A program made the translations under genes and the position numbers. Below the pieces are notes generated by a model. That model saw only the letters and a program-made list of their open reading frames with translations. It was not told the DNA's origin and made no database searches. Positions 33,717 to 42,557 of a stretch of 64,000 bases of DNA are shown here, in pieces. Within the stretch, counting starts at the first letter, position 1. Each line of letters begins with the position of its first letter. The stretch comes from JACRBR01 sp964371355 (lineage in GTDB: Bacteria; Chloroflexota; Dehalococcoidia; DSTF01; JACRBR01), in NCBI GenBank assembly GCA_964371355.1, contig CAYJMG010000007.1, positions 1 to 64,000 of the forward strand. Reading direction: 5' to 3'.

Positions 33717-34691
33717 TCAGGCGCGCCGTTCGAGGACGTAGCCGGCGATGTCCTCGAGCGAGCTGCGCGCGTCCGTTGCGGGAAGCGGCGCCAGGGAGGC
33801 GATGGCCTTGTCGCGGAAGTCGCGTGCGACCTGATACACCTCGTCGAGGATGTCGCTGTTCAACACCATCTCGACGGCTTGGTTCACGTACTCAGCCTTC
33901 GGCTTCTTGGTGCGGAACGCCTTCTTGATGGGGTTGTCCTTCGGGTAGCGCTCCATCAGCAGCAACGAGGGCAGCGTGAGGGTGCCCTGCATGAGGTCGC
34001 TGCCGATGGGTTTGCCCATCTCCTCCTCGTCGCCGGCGAAGTCGAGAATGTCGTCGACCACTTGGAAGGCCATGCCGACATTGATGCCGTATGCGGTCAG
34101 GGCGTCGATGTGGGACTCGGGGCAGCGGGCCACCATCGCGCCGCCCTTCGCGCAGGTGGCGAAGAGGGAGGCAGTCTTGCCCTCGATGCGGGCGAAGTAC
34201 TGCATGGTGTCCTGGCTGTACTCGTACGCGCTCAGGTCCTGGTGCAGCTCGCCGCCGGCGATCGCCATGATCGTGTGCGCGAAGAGCCGCACGACCTTTG
34301 TGTTGTCGGTGCGCGAGATAAGCTCCGCGGCGTGCGCGAACATGAAGTCGCCGAGCATCACGGAGGCGGCGTTGTTGAAGAGGGCGTTCGCGGTCGGCTG
34401 CCCGCGCCGCGACGGCGATGCGTCGATGACGTCGTCGTGGACGAGCGTGGCCGTATGCAGCAGCTCGATCGATGCCGCCAGCGGCACATGGAGGTCCGGA
34501 TTGTACTGCCCGAACTTGCCCGCCAGCAGCGCGATGGCCGGGCGCAGGCGTTTGCCGCCACCGCTGAGCACGTGGGCGAGCATCTTCGAGAGCGCGGGGA
34601 AGTTCTCGACATGCTTGATGCGGTCGAAGGTGTCCTCGACGAGGCGCAGGTCTTCTTGTACCGGGCCATAGATGGACGCGACCTTCATCAT
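33717..34691 (-). CDS. Polyprenyl diphosphate synthase
   Basis: A 324-residue trans-prenyltransferase that extends allylic diphosphates with IPP, probably to the side chain of menaquinone or ubiquinone. The first Asp-rich motif is in LLHTATLVHDDVID, the second in VVDDILD, and GGGKRLRP binds IPP. The residue pattern before the first motif (small and aliphatic) and the length suit a long-chain (C30-C40) product. It starts within an ATGA overlap of tatD, forming a metG-tatD-synthase operon. Confidence 0.95.
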   Translation of the reverse strand: MMKVASIYGPVQEDLRLVEDTFDRIKHVENFPALSKMLAHVLSGGGKRLRPAIALLAGKFGQYNPDLHVPLAASIELLHTATLVHDDVIDASPSRRGQPTANALFNNAASVMLGDFMFAHAAELISRTDNTKVVRLFAHTIMAIAGGELHQDLSAYEYSQDTMQYFARIEGKTASLFATCAKGGAMVARCPESHIDALTAYGINVGMAFQVVDDILDFAGDEEEMGKPIGSDLMQGTLTLPSLLLMERYPKDNPIKKAFRTKKPKAEYVNQAVEMVLNSDILDEVYQVARDFRDKAIASLAPLPATDARSSLEDIAGYVLERRA

Positions 34692-35518
34692 GCGCCGCCT
34701 CCGGCGGAAGGCGGCGTGGGCTCGGCGGCGATGCCGAACAGCCGCAGGGCATTGTCTGTCGTCGTCTGAGCCACGGTCTCGACCGGCAGGCCTTTCAGCT
34801 CGGCCACCTTCGCCGCCGCTTCGGCCACGTAGGCTGGCTCGTTGCGCTTGCCCCGGTAGCGCTGTGGCGCGCCGTAGGGGCTGTCTGTTTCGAGCACAAG
34901 GTACTGTACCGGCGTCTCACGCACGACCTCCGCCAGTTGAGCTGCCTTCGGGTGCGTGACCGACGTATGCACGGAGATGATGAAGCCGAGGTCGATGTAT
35001 CGCGCCGCGAGTCCGGCATCGGCGCTGAAGTAGTGCATGACGCCGAGTGGGCGGCCATCGGGGAGGCGTCCGCCCATCTGGCGCGACCACCCCGTCAAGA
35101 GCGGGAGCATGTCGTCGTGGGCCTCGCGGGCATGGACGGCAACAGGCTTTTGGACGCGGCGGGCCGTCTCGAGCTGACGGCGCAAGACGGCGAGTTGGCG
35201 GTCCCGCGGCGAGAGGTTGCGGTAGTAGTCGAGGCCGATCTCGCCCACGGCGACGACCCATGGGTCGTGGGCCAGTTCCTCCAGCGCGCCCAGGTCGGCG
35301 TCCGTCGCCTCGGCGGCGTCGTGCGGATGGACGCCGGCGGCTGCCCACACGATCGGATCGCGGTTGGCGAGCGCCAGCGCGCGGCCGCTGTTTTCGGCCG
35401 TGACGCCGAGCGTGAGAATCCCGGCGATGCCCTCGCGTCGCGCGCGCTCGATGATCGCGTCGCGGTCCGCGTCGAAATCGCGGTCGTGAATGTGGCTGTG
35501 GGTGTCGAAGAGGCGCAT
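34688..35518 (-). CDS. tatD: TatD-family DNase
   Basis: A 276-residue metal-dependent nuclease. The motifs are complete: DTHSHIHD, AAGVHPHDA, VGEIGLDYYR, PVAVHARE, HYFSADAG, and LETDSPYGAP near the end. TatD enzymes remove nucleotides from damaged DNA or RNA 3' ends. It lies four bases after metG and overlaps the polyprenyl synthase gene by 4 bases. The metG-tatD pairing is common in bacteria. Confidence 0.95.
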   Translation of the reverse strand: MRLFDTHSHIHDRDFDADRDAIIERARREGIAGILTLGVTAENSGRALALANRDPIVWAAAGVHPHDAAEATDADLGALEELAHDPWVVAVGEIGLDYYRNLSPRDRQLAVLRRQLETARRVQKPVAVHAREAHDDMLPLLTGWSRQMGGRLPDGRPLGVMHYFSADAGLAARYIDLGFIISVHTSVTHPKAAQLAEVVRETPVQYLVLETDSPYGAPQRYRGKRNEPAYVAEAAAKVAELKGLPVETVAQTTTDNALRLFGIAAEPTPPSAGGGA

Positions 35519-35522
35519 CGGA

Positions 35523-37226
35523 TCAGGCGGAGAGCCGCGCAGCTCCTTCAGCGTCGGCGACGTCGATCTTCTTGAACAGCGGCTGCGCTGGACCGAGCTT
35601 CGTGCCGGAGGCGAGCAAGTCCGCGGACCACCCGGCGTCTTCGATCGAGCCGCCGAGGCCGAGATCGTCGTGGATCTGGCGGCTGGAGAAGGGAAGGAAG
35701 GGGTAGAGCGCGACCTTCAGCGCGTTGATCACGTTCAACGCAACATACAGCGACGTGCCGGTGCGCTCGCGGTCGGTCTTTGCGGTCTTCCATGGCTCCG
35801 TCTCGCTCAGGTATGCGTTTGCCTCCTGCGCGACCGACATCGCGGTGGCGAGAGCCGCCTTCAGGTGCACCGCCTCGATCTGTGACGCCACCTCCCCGAG
35901 CATCGCCTGTGCGCGGGCGAGGATGCGGTCGTCGCGGGCGTCCAGCGGCCCGGGCTGCGGGATAACGCCGTCGAAGTTCTTGCCGGTCATGGCGAGGACC
36001 CGGTTCACCAGGTTACCCCACGTGGCGACCAGCTCGTCGTTGTTGCGGCGGATCATCTCCGCCTCGGTCATGTCGGTATCGGAGGTCTCGGGGAAGTTGG
36101 CGGCGAGGCCGTAGCGGATCATGTCGGGCTGGTAGCGCTCGAGGTAGGAGAGGACCGTGTCGCCGACCCCTTCGCTCTTCGACGCCTTCTCTCCCTTGAA
36201 GGTGACGTACTGGTTGGCCGGGACGTTGGTCGGCAGGTTGAGGCCCTCGTACGCCATCAGTACGGCCGGCCAGAAGAGCGTGTGGAAGAAGATGTTGTCC
36301 TTGCCGATGAAGTAGTAGGTCTCGCCCTCGGGATCCTCCCACCAACGCTTCCAGGCTTCGGGGTCGCCGTGGAGTTGCGCCCACTCCCTCGTGGCGGAGG
36401 CGTAGCCGATGAAGGCCTCGAACCAGACGTAAATGCGCTTCCCGGGGCCCAGGTCCTCGACGGGGATGCTGACGCCCCATTCCATGTCGCGCGTGATCGC
36501 GCGGTCCAGCAGGCCCTCTTCGACCCAGCCGATGCTGTAGTTCTGGACGTGCTTGCGCCAGCCCTGCCGCGCTTTCAGCCACTCGAGAAGGCGCGGTCCG
36601 AATGCGCTGAGGCGAAAGAAGAAGTGTTCGGTGGGGCGCATCTCGGGGGTGGCGCCGGTGAGACGGCTTCGGGGGTTGATGAGCTGGTCGGGGTCGAGGG
36701 TGCGGCCGCAGTTGTCGCACTGGTCGCCGCGCGCCTTCTCGTAACCGCAGTTGGGGCACGTGCCCTCGACGTAGCGGTCGGGGAGGAAACGGCCGGCCTG
36801 CGGGTCGAAGAATTGCTGCGTCGTCCCCTTGTAGATGTGGCCCTTGCGGAGGAGGGTCATGAAGAAGTCGTGGACGACCTCCTCGTGGTTCTTCGTGCCC
36901 GTCGTCGTGAAGAGGTCGAACGAGATCCCCAGCTCCTCCCAGTAGCGGAGGAACTCCGGGTGGAACTGGTCGACGACCTCCTGTGGCGTGCGGCCCTCGT
37001 TCTCGGCGCGGACGGTCACCGGGGTGCCGTGCTGGTCGCTGCCGGAGACCATGAGCACGTCGTTGCCGGCAAGGCGGTGGTAGCGGGCGAAGACATCAGC
37101 GGGTAGGTAGGCCCCGGCGATGTGGCCGAGGTGCAGCGAGCCATTGGCGTAGGGCCAGGCGACGGCGACGAGGATGCGGCGTGGGGATGTGCGGGTTTCA
37201 GCCAAAGCGCCGGTATTGTAGACCAT
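35523..37226 (-). CDS. metG: Methionyl-tRNA synthetase
   Basis: A 567-residue class I synthetase that charges tRNA-Met. The HIGH motif reads HLGH (32-35), and the KMSKS loop reads KASKSEG. The zinc knuckle CPNCGYEKARGDQCDNC has all four cysteines. There is no C-terminal EMAP/Arc1p-like dimer domain, so this is the short form. I chose the ATG at 37226; the longer reading adds a non-conserved lead. It is the first gene of the operon with tatD and the polyprenyl synthase. Confidence 0.97.
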   Translation of the reverse strand: MVYNTGALAETRTSPRRILVAVAWPYANGSLHLGHIAGAYLPADVFARYHRLAGNDVLMVSGSDQHGTPVTVRAENEGRTPQEVVDQFHPEFLRYWEELGISFDLFTTTGTKNHEEVVHDFFMTLLRKGHIYKGTTQQFFDPQAGRFLPDRYVEGTCPNCGYEKARGDQCDNCGRTLDPDQLINPRSRLTGATPEMRPTEHFFFRLSAFGPRLLEWLKARQGWRKHVQNYSIGWVEEGLLDRAITRDMEWGVSIPVEDLGPGKRIYVWFEAFIGYASATREWAQLHGDPEAWKRWWEDPEGETYYFIGKDNIFFHTLFWPAVLMAYEGLNLPTNVPANQYVTFKGEKASKSEGVGDTVLSYLERYQPDMIRYGLAANFPETSDTDMTEAEMIRRNNDELVATWGNLVNRVLAMTGKNFDGVIPQPGPLDARDDRILARAQAMLGEVASQIEAVHLKAALATAMSVAQEANAYLSETEPWKTAKTDRERTGTSLYVALNVINALKVALYPFLPFSSRQIHDDLGLGGSIEDAGWSADLLASGTKLGPAQPLFKKIDVADAEGAARLSA

Positions 37227-37281
37227 CCCAAGTCTATTGGGCGTAAGCAGTCGGGCCTGGCGCGCAGGCTGGAGGGACGGC

Positions 37282-37959
37282 ATGGGGGACGCGGGCATAT
37301 CGTTTGGAGCGGATGCGGCGATCTACGACCGGTCACGGCGCCAGCTCATTCCCTGCTTCGACGACTTCTACGGTTCGGCCCTGAAGGCCGCCCCGCACGA
37401 TCGCGACGCGGCGATCCGTGTGCTGGACCTGGGGGCCGGGACGGGGCTGCTGTCGGCGTTCTTCGCCGACGCGTATCCCAACGGGACGTTCGTGCTGACG
37501 GATGCCGCGCCGGAGATGCTGGAACGGGCGAGGGAGCGGTTCGCCCGCGAGATCACCCGGTTCGAGTTCGTCGCGAGCGCGCACGAGGCGGGTATCCCCT
37601 CCGGGATGTTCGATCTGGTGATCTCGGCGCTGTCGATCCACCATCTGTCCGACGCCGACAAGCGGGCGCTGTTCGTGCGCGTGCACGGGTCGCTGCGAGA
37701 GGGCGGCGCCTTCATCAATGCCGAGCAGGTGCTGGCGCCGACGCCCGCGCGGCACGGGCGTTACCACTCGCAATGGATGGCCGAGGCACGCGCGTTGGGC
37801 GTGACCGAGGACGACCTGGCGGCGGCAATGGAGCGGATGAGTCACGACCGCTGCGCGACTCAGGACGACCAGCTCCGCTGGCTGCGCATGGCCGGCTTCC
37901 ACGATGTCGACTGTGTGTACAAGTACGGGTTCTTCGCCGTGATGTGCGGGTACAAGTAA
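37282..37959 (+). CDS. SAM-dependent methyltransferase
   Basis: A 225-residue class I methyltransferase. Motif I is VLDLGAGTGLLSAFF, the acidic end of strand 2 is VLTDAAPEML, and motif IV is FDLVISALSIHHLSD. A GGAGGGA site supports ATG 37282. The substrate is unknown; the form is that of small-molecule (UbiE/YcgJ-like) enzymes. It is divergent from metG. Confidence 0.9.
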   Translation: MGDAGISFGADAAIYDRSRRQLIPCFDDFYGSALKAAPHDRDAAIRVLDLGAGTGLLSAFFADAYPNGTFVLTDAAPEMLERARERFAREITRFEFVASAHEAGIPSGMFDLVISALSIHHLSDADKRALFVRVHGSLREGGAFINAEQVLAPTPARHGRYHSQWMAEARALGVTEDDLAAAMERMSHDRCATQDDQLRWLRMAGFHDVDCVYKYGFFAVMCGYK

Positions 37960-38047
37960 GCCGGTACCTTCTGAAGCGGCCAACGCGCCACCAACAACGG
38001 GACTTCTGGCAGGTGACGGCCAGGGGCGCGTCAGGTCCCATTTGTGC

Positions 38048-38431
38048 ATGCCGAAACGTGTCACACGCACAGCGACGCTGGACGACCTTCGCGATCTGCT
38101 CGATCGCCCGCCACGCGCCTATCTCGCGTTTATCGACCACGGCGAAATCACGGCGGCGCCGGTAGCGCTCCGGTTGACGCATGGCCGTTATTTCGTGGCG
38201 CCCGTCCACGGTCCGGCAGGGACCACGCCGCGGCCGGGCGAGCGGGCCATGCTGCTTGTCGATGACGGGCAGTACACGCTCGAGCTTCGAGGCATTCGGG
38301 TTCGCGGGCACGTCGGTGAGAACCATGAATGGGATACGCCGGGCGCGACGGACGAGGGCTGGCTGGAGTTGATTCCCGAGAAGGTGATCTGCTGGGATTA
38401 CGGCTCGATGCGTCGCACGGCTTCAGAATGA
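38048..38431 (+). CDS. PPOX-like split-barrel protein (first of a pair)
   Basis: A 127-residue flavin-reductase-like split-barrel: PRAYLAFIDHGEITAAPVALRLTHGRYFVAPVHG, then strands ERAMLLVDDGQYTLELRGIRVRGHV. It is somewhat short and lacks the usual FMN phosphate-binding Arg/Lys pattern, so it may not bind FMN. The following gene begins within its stop codon (ATGA). The two related genes may form a heterodimer (inference). Confidence 0.72.
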   Translation: MPKRVTRTATLDDLRDLLDRPPRAYLAFIDHGEITAAPVALRLTHGRYFVAPVHGPAGTTPRPGERAMLLVDDGQYTLELRGIRVRGHVGENHEWDTPGATDEGWLELIPEKVICWDYGSMRRTASE

Positions 38432-38892
38432 ACCCGGATGAGCCCAGAGCAGTGTCTGTGATGGGCCGAGCCAGGGTCGCGCGGATCGCGACTTCATCGG
38501 CACGAGGCGCGCCGCAGATCATGCCCCTGTGGTTCGTCCGGATCGACAGGAAGCTCTACATGACGAATGCGGCGACATCACCTACGGTCCGCAACATCAA
38601 GGCGGACCCGCGGGTTGTCGTGCTCCTGGAGGACGAGCGGGGAGGCCGCTGCCTTCGAATCCGGGGCGTCGCTCGCTATCTCGACGACTCCGGCACGCTG
38701 CGGAGAGTCGTCTTGCACGAACTGCTGAAGTATCACCTGGCGCCGGGTGCGCTGCTAAGCGCATCCAGCCGTCCTGCGCGGATTCCGGAGATGATTCGAT
38801 ACTATGTCGAACGTCGGGATGGCGGCGTGATCGAGGTCTCACCGAATGAGGCGGAGTTCGTAGACCTTCCGTGGAGGCGTCCTTCGCGTTAG
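38428..38892 (+). CDS. PPOX-class FMN-binding split-barrel protein (second of a pair)
   Basis: A 154-residue PPOX/F420-type protein: VSVMGRARVARIATSSARGAPQIMPLWFVRIDRKLYMTNAATSPTVRNIKADPRVVVLLED is the classical first half, and GVARYLDDSGTL the second. It overlaps the preceding gene by 4 bases and converges with rsmI, with a 4-base overlap of 3' ends. Confidence 0.85.
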   Translation: MNPDEPRAVSVMGRARVARIATSSARGAPQIMPLWFVRIDRKLYMTNAATSPTVRNIKADPRVVVLLEDERGGRCLRIRGVARYLDDSGTLRRVVLHELLKYHLAPGALLSASSRPARIPEMIRYYVERRDGGVIEVSPNEAEFVDLPWRRPSR

Positions 38893-39710
38893 CTGCGCTG
38901 ACTCGTCCCGTGCCACGCTGCGTATGCCGCGCGACGGGAGAACCCGCAGCGACGCATCAGCTCGGCGACCGCCGCCTTCGACTCCGCGCGCGATGCGCGA
39001 AGCTCGGCGATGACGGCGGAGGCTGTCTCCACCGGGGCCGATGCTTCAGGCGGCCCGCCCTCAATGACGAGCGTGAACTCACCGCGCGGCTCGGTGAAAT
39101 GTTCGAGCGCGCCAGAGAGTGCGCCGCGCCAGATCTCCTCGTACATTTTCGTCAGCTCGCGGCAGACGGCGACGCGGCGCTCTCCGAGAGCGGCGAGTGC
39201 GTCTTCGATGGTCGCGCGTACACGGTGGGGGGACTCGTACACGACGAGCGTGTCGCCGGAGGCCGCGGCGGCGGCGAGGGCGCGGCGGCGCGGGCCGGAT
39301 TGGCGCGGTAGAAAGCCGAGATAGTGGAAGCGTCGCGATGGTAGGCCGCTGACGGCGATCGCGGCGATGACAGCGGTGGCGCCGGGGATGGGGACGACGG
39401 CGTGGCCGGCGTCGAGCGCGGCGACCACCAGATCGTGGCCGGGATCGCTGATCGCAGGCATGCCTGCGTTGCTGATGAGTGCGACATCGCCATGCGAGAG
39501 CGCGTCGAGCAGTGCGGGTGTCTTCGCGCGCGCATTATGTTCGTTGTATGAGGTGGCGCGTGCGTTGATGTCGTGGTGCCTGAGGAGGATGGCCGCCGAG
39601 CGCGTGTCTTCCGCCGCGATGAGTTGGACTTCCCTTAGCACGCGCAGCGCGCGGAGGGTGATGTCCTCGAGGTTGCCGATGGGCGTGGCGACGAGGAAGA
39701 GCGTACCCAT
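38889..39710 (-). CDS. rsmI: 16S rRNA (cytidine1402-2'-O)-methyltransferase
   Basis: A 273-residue tetrapyrrole-methylase-fold enzyme: LFLVATPIGNLEDITLRALRVLREV at the N-terminus, LISNAGMPAISDPG, and VYESPHRVRATIEDALAALGERRVAVCRELTKMYEEI. These are the RsmI blocks. It methylates C1402 in the ribosomal decoding centre. The C-terminal SraI-like end (SRAESKAAVAELMRRCGFSRRAAYAAW) is typical. I chose the ATG at 39710, which opens MGTLFLVATP. Confidence 0.95.
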   Translation of the reverse strand: MGTLFLVATPIGNLEDITLRALRVLREVQLIAAEDTRSAAILLRHHDINARATSYNEHNARAKTPALLDALSHGDVALISNAGMPAISDPGHDLVVAALDAGHAVVPIPGATAVIAAIAVSGLPSRRFHYLGFLPRQSGPRRRALAAAAASGDTLVVYESPHRVRATIEDALAALGERRVAVCRELTKMYEEIWRGALSGALEHFTEPRGEFTLVIEGGPPEASAPVETASAVIAELRASRAESKAAVAELMRRCGFSRRAAYAAWHGTSQRS

Positions 39711-39984
39711 CAGGGGAGGCCGATCGTTACGGAAACGAGACAAGCGAGTAGACAGATCACGAGAAAACGCCCGAAATTCTTGACCGCCTGAGTGCAGCAG
39801 CGGTAGACTGGTTCAAATATAGCCTCAACCACCCTACAGGAATGCAGGTATGAAGTAGTCAGTCGGTAGGAACGCCTCCGCCGGCCTCGATCGCGTCATA
39901 TCCGAGAAGGTGAGACGGGACGGGGACCAAGCAGCGAAGCCCAAGGCGGGCAGGCCCGGCGGCATAGTTGGAGGTACCCGAACC
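39711..39984. promoter_or_regulatory. Divergent spacer and leader before the IMPDH-family gene
   Basis: 274 bases without a gene between rsmI and the IMP dehydrogenase-family gene. The last ~90 bases are G-rich and could fold (GCCCAAGGCGGGCAGGCCCG region), and GGAGGT at 39970-39975 is a clear ribosome site. I could not match it to a known riboswitch or small RNA. Confidence 0.35.
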
Positions 39985-41130
39985 ATGTCACAGCCTCAGT
40001 TCAAAGAGATGCGGCGCGCATACGGATTCGATGACGTCGCGATCGTGCCCGGCGGGCACCACACGGTCAACCCCGACCTCGTAGAACTCACCTTTCACCT
40101 CGGCCATTTGAGCTTCCAGTTGCCCTTCATCGCCGCGGCGATGGACGGTGTCGTCGACGTCGGCATGGCGGTGACGTTCTCGAAAGCGGGCGGCCTGGCG
40201 GTACTGAACCTGGAAGGTGTGCAGACGCGCTACGAGAACCCGGCGGAAGTGCTCGAGCAGATCGCCGTGGCCCCGAAACACGAGGTGACGGCGCTGATGC
40301 AGAAGATCTACTCGGCGCCGATGCAGCCGAACCTCATTGGCGAACGCATCCGCCAGATCAAGGATCAAGGCGGCGTGGCCGCCGTCTCGGCGACGCCGAT
40401 GAACACGAAGAAGTTTGCCCCGATCGCCCGCGACGCGGGCGTCGATGTTTTTGTGGTCCAGTCGACCGTGACGAGCGCGCGTCACATCTCGAAGAGCGAG
40501 AAGGGCCTGATCTTCGATGAGTTGGTGCAACAGATGCGCGACGTGCCGGTGGTCGTGGGGAACACGGTGACGTTTTCGGCGACGAAGGAGCTGATGGAGA
40601 CGGGCATCGCGGGCGTGCTCATCGGTGTGGGGCCGGGCGCCGCCTGCACAAGCCGGGAGGTGCTGGGCATCGGTGTGCCGCAGGTAACGGCGACCATCGA
40701 CGCGGCGGCGGCCCGCGACACCTACTACCGTGAGACCGGCCGTTACGTGCCGATCATCACCGACGGCGGCGTCAGCAACGGCGGGGCGATGTGCAAGTCG
40801 TTCGCGGCCGGCGCGGATGCTGTGATGCTGGGTTCGATCCTGGCGGCGACGAAGGAAGCGCCAGGCCGCGGACACCACTGGGGCATGGCGACACCGCATG
40901 GCGAGCTGCCGCGGGGGACCCGCGTAAAGGTGGCGATCGACACGACGCTGCAGCAGACTCTGTTCGGGCCGACCTCGCGCACTGACGGCCGCGAGAACCT
41001 GGTGGGGGCACTGCGCACGGCGATGGGCACGTGCGGTGCGCGCACCATCCGCGACTTCCAGAAGACCGAGATGGTCATCGCGCCGGCGATCAAGACGGAA
41101 GGGAAGTCGTACCAGATCGAGCAGGCGTAG
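39985..41130 (+). CDS. guaB3: IMP dehydrogenase family protein (GuaB3-type)
   Basis: A 381-residue TIM barrel of the IMPDH/GMP-reductase family without CBS domains, as in the actinobacterial and chloroflexal GuaB3 group. DDVAIVPGGHHTVNPD is the opening, the catalytic Cys lies in GPGAACTSREVLGIG, and IITDGGVSNGGAMCKSFAAGADAVMLGS is the phosphate site. The TTLQQTLFGPTSRTDGRENLVGALR end is typical. Whether it oxidises IMP or reduces GMP is uncertain. A hairpin terminator follows. Confidence 0.9.
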   Translation: MSQPQFKEMRRAYGFDDVAIVPGGHHTVNPDLVELTFHLGHLSFQLPFIAAAMDGVVDVGMAVTFSKAGGLAVLNLEGVQTRYENPAEVLEQIAVAPKHEVTALMQKIYSAPMQPNLIGERIRQIKDQGGVAAVSATPMNTKKFAPIARDAGVDVFVVQSTVTSARHISKSEKGLIFDELVQQMRDVPVVVGNTVTFSATKELMETGIAGVLIGVGPGAACTSREVLGIGVPQVTATIDAAAARDTYYRETGRYVPIITDGGVSNGGAMCKSFAAGADAVMLGSILAATKEAPGRGHHWGMATPHGELPRGTRVKVAIDTTLQQTLFGPTSRTDGRENLVGALRTAMGTCGARTIRDFQKTEMVIAPAIKTEGKSYQIEQA

Positions 41131-41161
41131 CGTGTACTGGACGGCGGACAACGGACGCAGC

Positions 41162-41194
41162 AAGAAGGCGCTCGCAGGAGCGCCTTCTTCGTTT
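41162..41194. terminator. Bidirectional hairpin terminator
   Basis: AAGAAGGCGCTC and GAGCGCCTTCTT pair perfectly (12 bp) around GCAG, followed by CGTTT. On the minus strand it is followed by a short T-run as well. It lies between the convergent IMPDH-family and J-like genes. Confidence 0.88.
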
Positions 41195-41210
41195 CCCGGA
41201 TCAGCGCCTT

Positions 41211-41522
41211 CTATTCGGGGCGGAAGGGCTTGCTGACGACCATTACGAACGACCGGAAGAAGGTCGGACGGGCGTCGACGCTGGCCTGGTGGTCCATCAC
41301 ATCGGCGAGTTTCCGGTCGTAGGCCGAGCGCTTGTGGGGTGAGCCCAGCACCTCGTACGCCTCGTTGATCTGCGTCAGCTTCTTCTGGAGCCTTCGGGTA
41401 GGCTCGACGTGCAGCACGTGGTGCAGCTCGTGCGCTTTCTCCCAGTATTTCTCTTCGATGACGCGGGCATGCGAGCGCGGCGATACGCCGAGGACGGCGT
41501 AGAAGTCCTTGAATTTCGCCAC
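41211..41522 (-). CDS. J-domain-like protein without the HPD motif
   Basis: A 103-residue protein: DFYAVLGVSPRSHARVIEEKYWEKAHELHHVL, then RRLQKKLTQINEAYEVLGSPHKRSAYDRKL. This is a J-domain from helix I to helix IV, but the loop between helices II and III, which should carry HPD, reads HHVLHVEP. Without HPD it should not stimulate DnaK ATPase. The C-terminal ~35 residues contain a hydrophobic patch (FFRSFVMVVSKPF). It may be a J-like adaptor. The start is GTG 41522. Confidence 0.82.
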   Translation of the reverse strand: MAKFKDFYAVLGVSPRSHARVIEEKYWEKAHELHHVLHVEPTRRLQKKLTQINEAYEVLGSPHKRSAYDRKLADVMDHQASVDARPTFFRSFVMVVSKPFRPE

Positions 41523-41651
41523 AGCGAGACCTCCTGCTGTTACCCCAATCCTCCACGTCAGCGGGGTACAGCTGTACCTCGTGGACGCGGCCCTACCGAA
41601 AGCATCGGCCGGTATGCGGGAATCTCCACAGCGCGACAGGGCGGTATGTCG

Positions 41652-41681
41652 TTGTCGGGAACGGGCGGGCGTGGCTATACT
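41652..41681 (+). promoter_or_regulatory. Promoter of tRNA-Gly
   Basis: TTGTCG, an 18-base spacer, and TATACT. The -10 box ends 48 bases before the mature tRNA. The layout and the TGTCG core match the tRNA-Pro promoter at 24616. Confidence 0.65.
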
Positions 41682-41729
41682 GCCGCTTGCCCCCCACGGA
41701 CGGCAGCGCCGTTCGAGCGTGGGCCAGCC

Positions 41730-41804
41730 GCGGAAGTAGCTCAGCGGTAGAGCACGTCCTTGCCAAGGACGGGGTCGCGAGTTCGAATCTCGTCTTCCGC
41801 TCCA
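41730..41804 (+). tRNA. tRNA-Gly (anticodon GCC)
   Basis: Acceptor GCGGAAG/CTTCCGC, D-arm AGCTCAGCGGTAGAGC, anticodon loop with GCC, T-arm GCGAGTTCGAATCTCG-like, and an encoded CCA end after the T discriminator. It reads GGC and GGU codons. Confidence 0.96.
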
Positions 41805-41879
41805 TGCGAAGCCAGGCGCGCGATCGAATCCGGTCGCGCGCCTTTGTGTCGCCTCCTTGGCGTGCGTTCTCTGTGGGAA

Positions 41880-42557
41880 TCAGGCAGCGTGGGTCGCGCC
41901 GCCCGAGGTCTCCGCGTCCAGGCGCAGCCAGCGCCCGGCCTCGAAGTCGTACCGGCGGATCAGGCGGCCCGGGTTGCCGGCCACGACGGACCAGGCGGGC
42001 ACGTCGCGCGTGACCACGGCCCCAGCGCCGACGACGGCGTTTCGGCCGATGCGTACGCCGGGCAGAACGACGGCGTTGATGCCGAGGAAGGCGCCGTCTT
42101 CGATGTGGACGGCACCACGCCTTTCCAGCGGCTGATCGATCACCGGACGGCTGATGTCGGCGTAGCCGTGGATGGTGTCGCCGATGAAGACGTTGCTGGA
42201 GATGAGCACCTTCGACCCGATTGCGACTTCGTCGATGCAGCCGATGACGAAGTTCTGTCCGATGCTGCAGTCGTCGCCGATGCGCCGCGCCGGATCGTAT
42301 CGGTCACCGAGGTGGGCGGTGACGACGGAGAGGAGCGCGTTGGGGCCGATGGTCGTGCGGGCTCCGATGAAGATGCACCGCGGCGAGACGAGGGTATAGG
42401 GTGGGCGAATGATGGAGCCCGCGCCGAGAGCGCCGAACCCATGGATGCGGCGTTGTACCGCGGACAGGATGCGCAGGGCGCCGAGGGCGAGGCCCGATGG
42501 CGCGGGCCGCCCCACGGGCCGTGTGTGCGTGCGGCTGGCCGCCCGATCAAGCGCCAC
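41880..42557 (-). CDS. Hexapeptide-repeat (left-handed beta-helix) acyltransferase
   Basis: A 225-residue acetyltransferase-like protein. Repeated [LIV]-G-x(4) turns run from IFIGARTTIGPNALL to VVLPGVRIGRNAVVGAGAVVTRDVPAWSVVAGNPGRLIRR, the classical end of the sugar O-acetyltransferase group. It probably decorates the surface glycan made by this operon. The start is GTG 42557 or TTG 42563, overlapping the end of the methyltransferase gene. It is the last gene of a five-gene minus-strand operon (46133 to 41880). Confidence 0.9.
   Translation of the reverse strand: MALDRAASRTHTRPVGRPAPSGLALGALRILSAVQRRIHGFGALGAGSIIRPPYTLVSPRCIFIGARTTIGPNALLSVVTAHLGDRYDPARRIGDDCSIGQNFVIGCIDEVAIGSKVLISSNVFIGDTIHGYADISRPVIDQPLERRGAVHIEDGAFLGINAVVLPGVRIGRNAVVGAGAVVTRDVPAWSVVAGNPGRLIRRYDFEAGRWLRLDAETSGGATHAA

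Noticed and set aside
39860..39984. Signal-recognition-particle RNA or purine riboswitch before the IMPDH-family gene
   Set aside because: AAGCAGCGAAGCCCAAGG hinted at an SRP-RNA-like loop, but the conserved GGUCAGG/GGAAGCAGCC core and a closing helix are missing.
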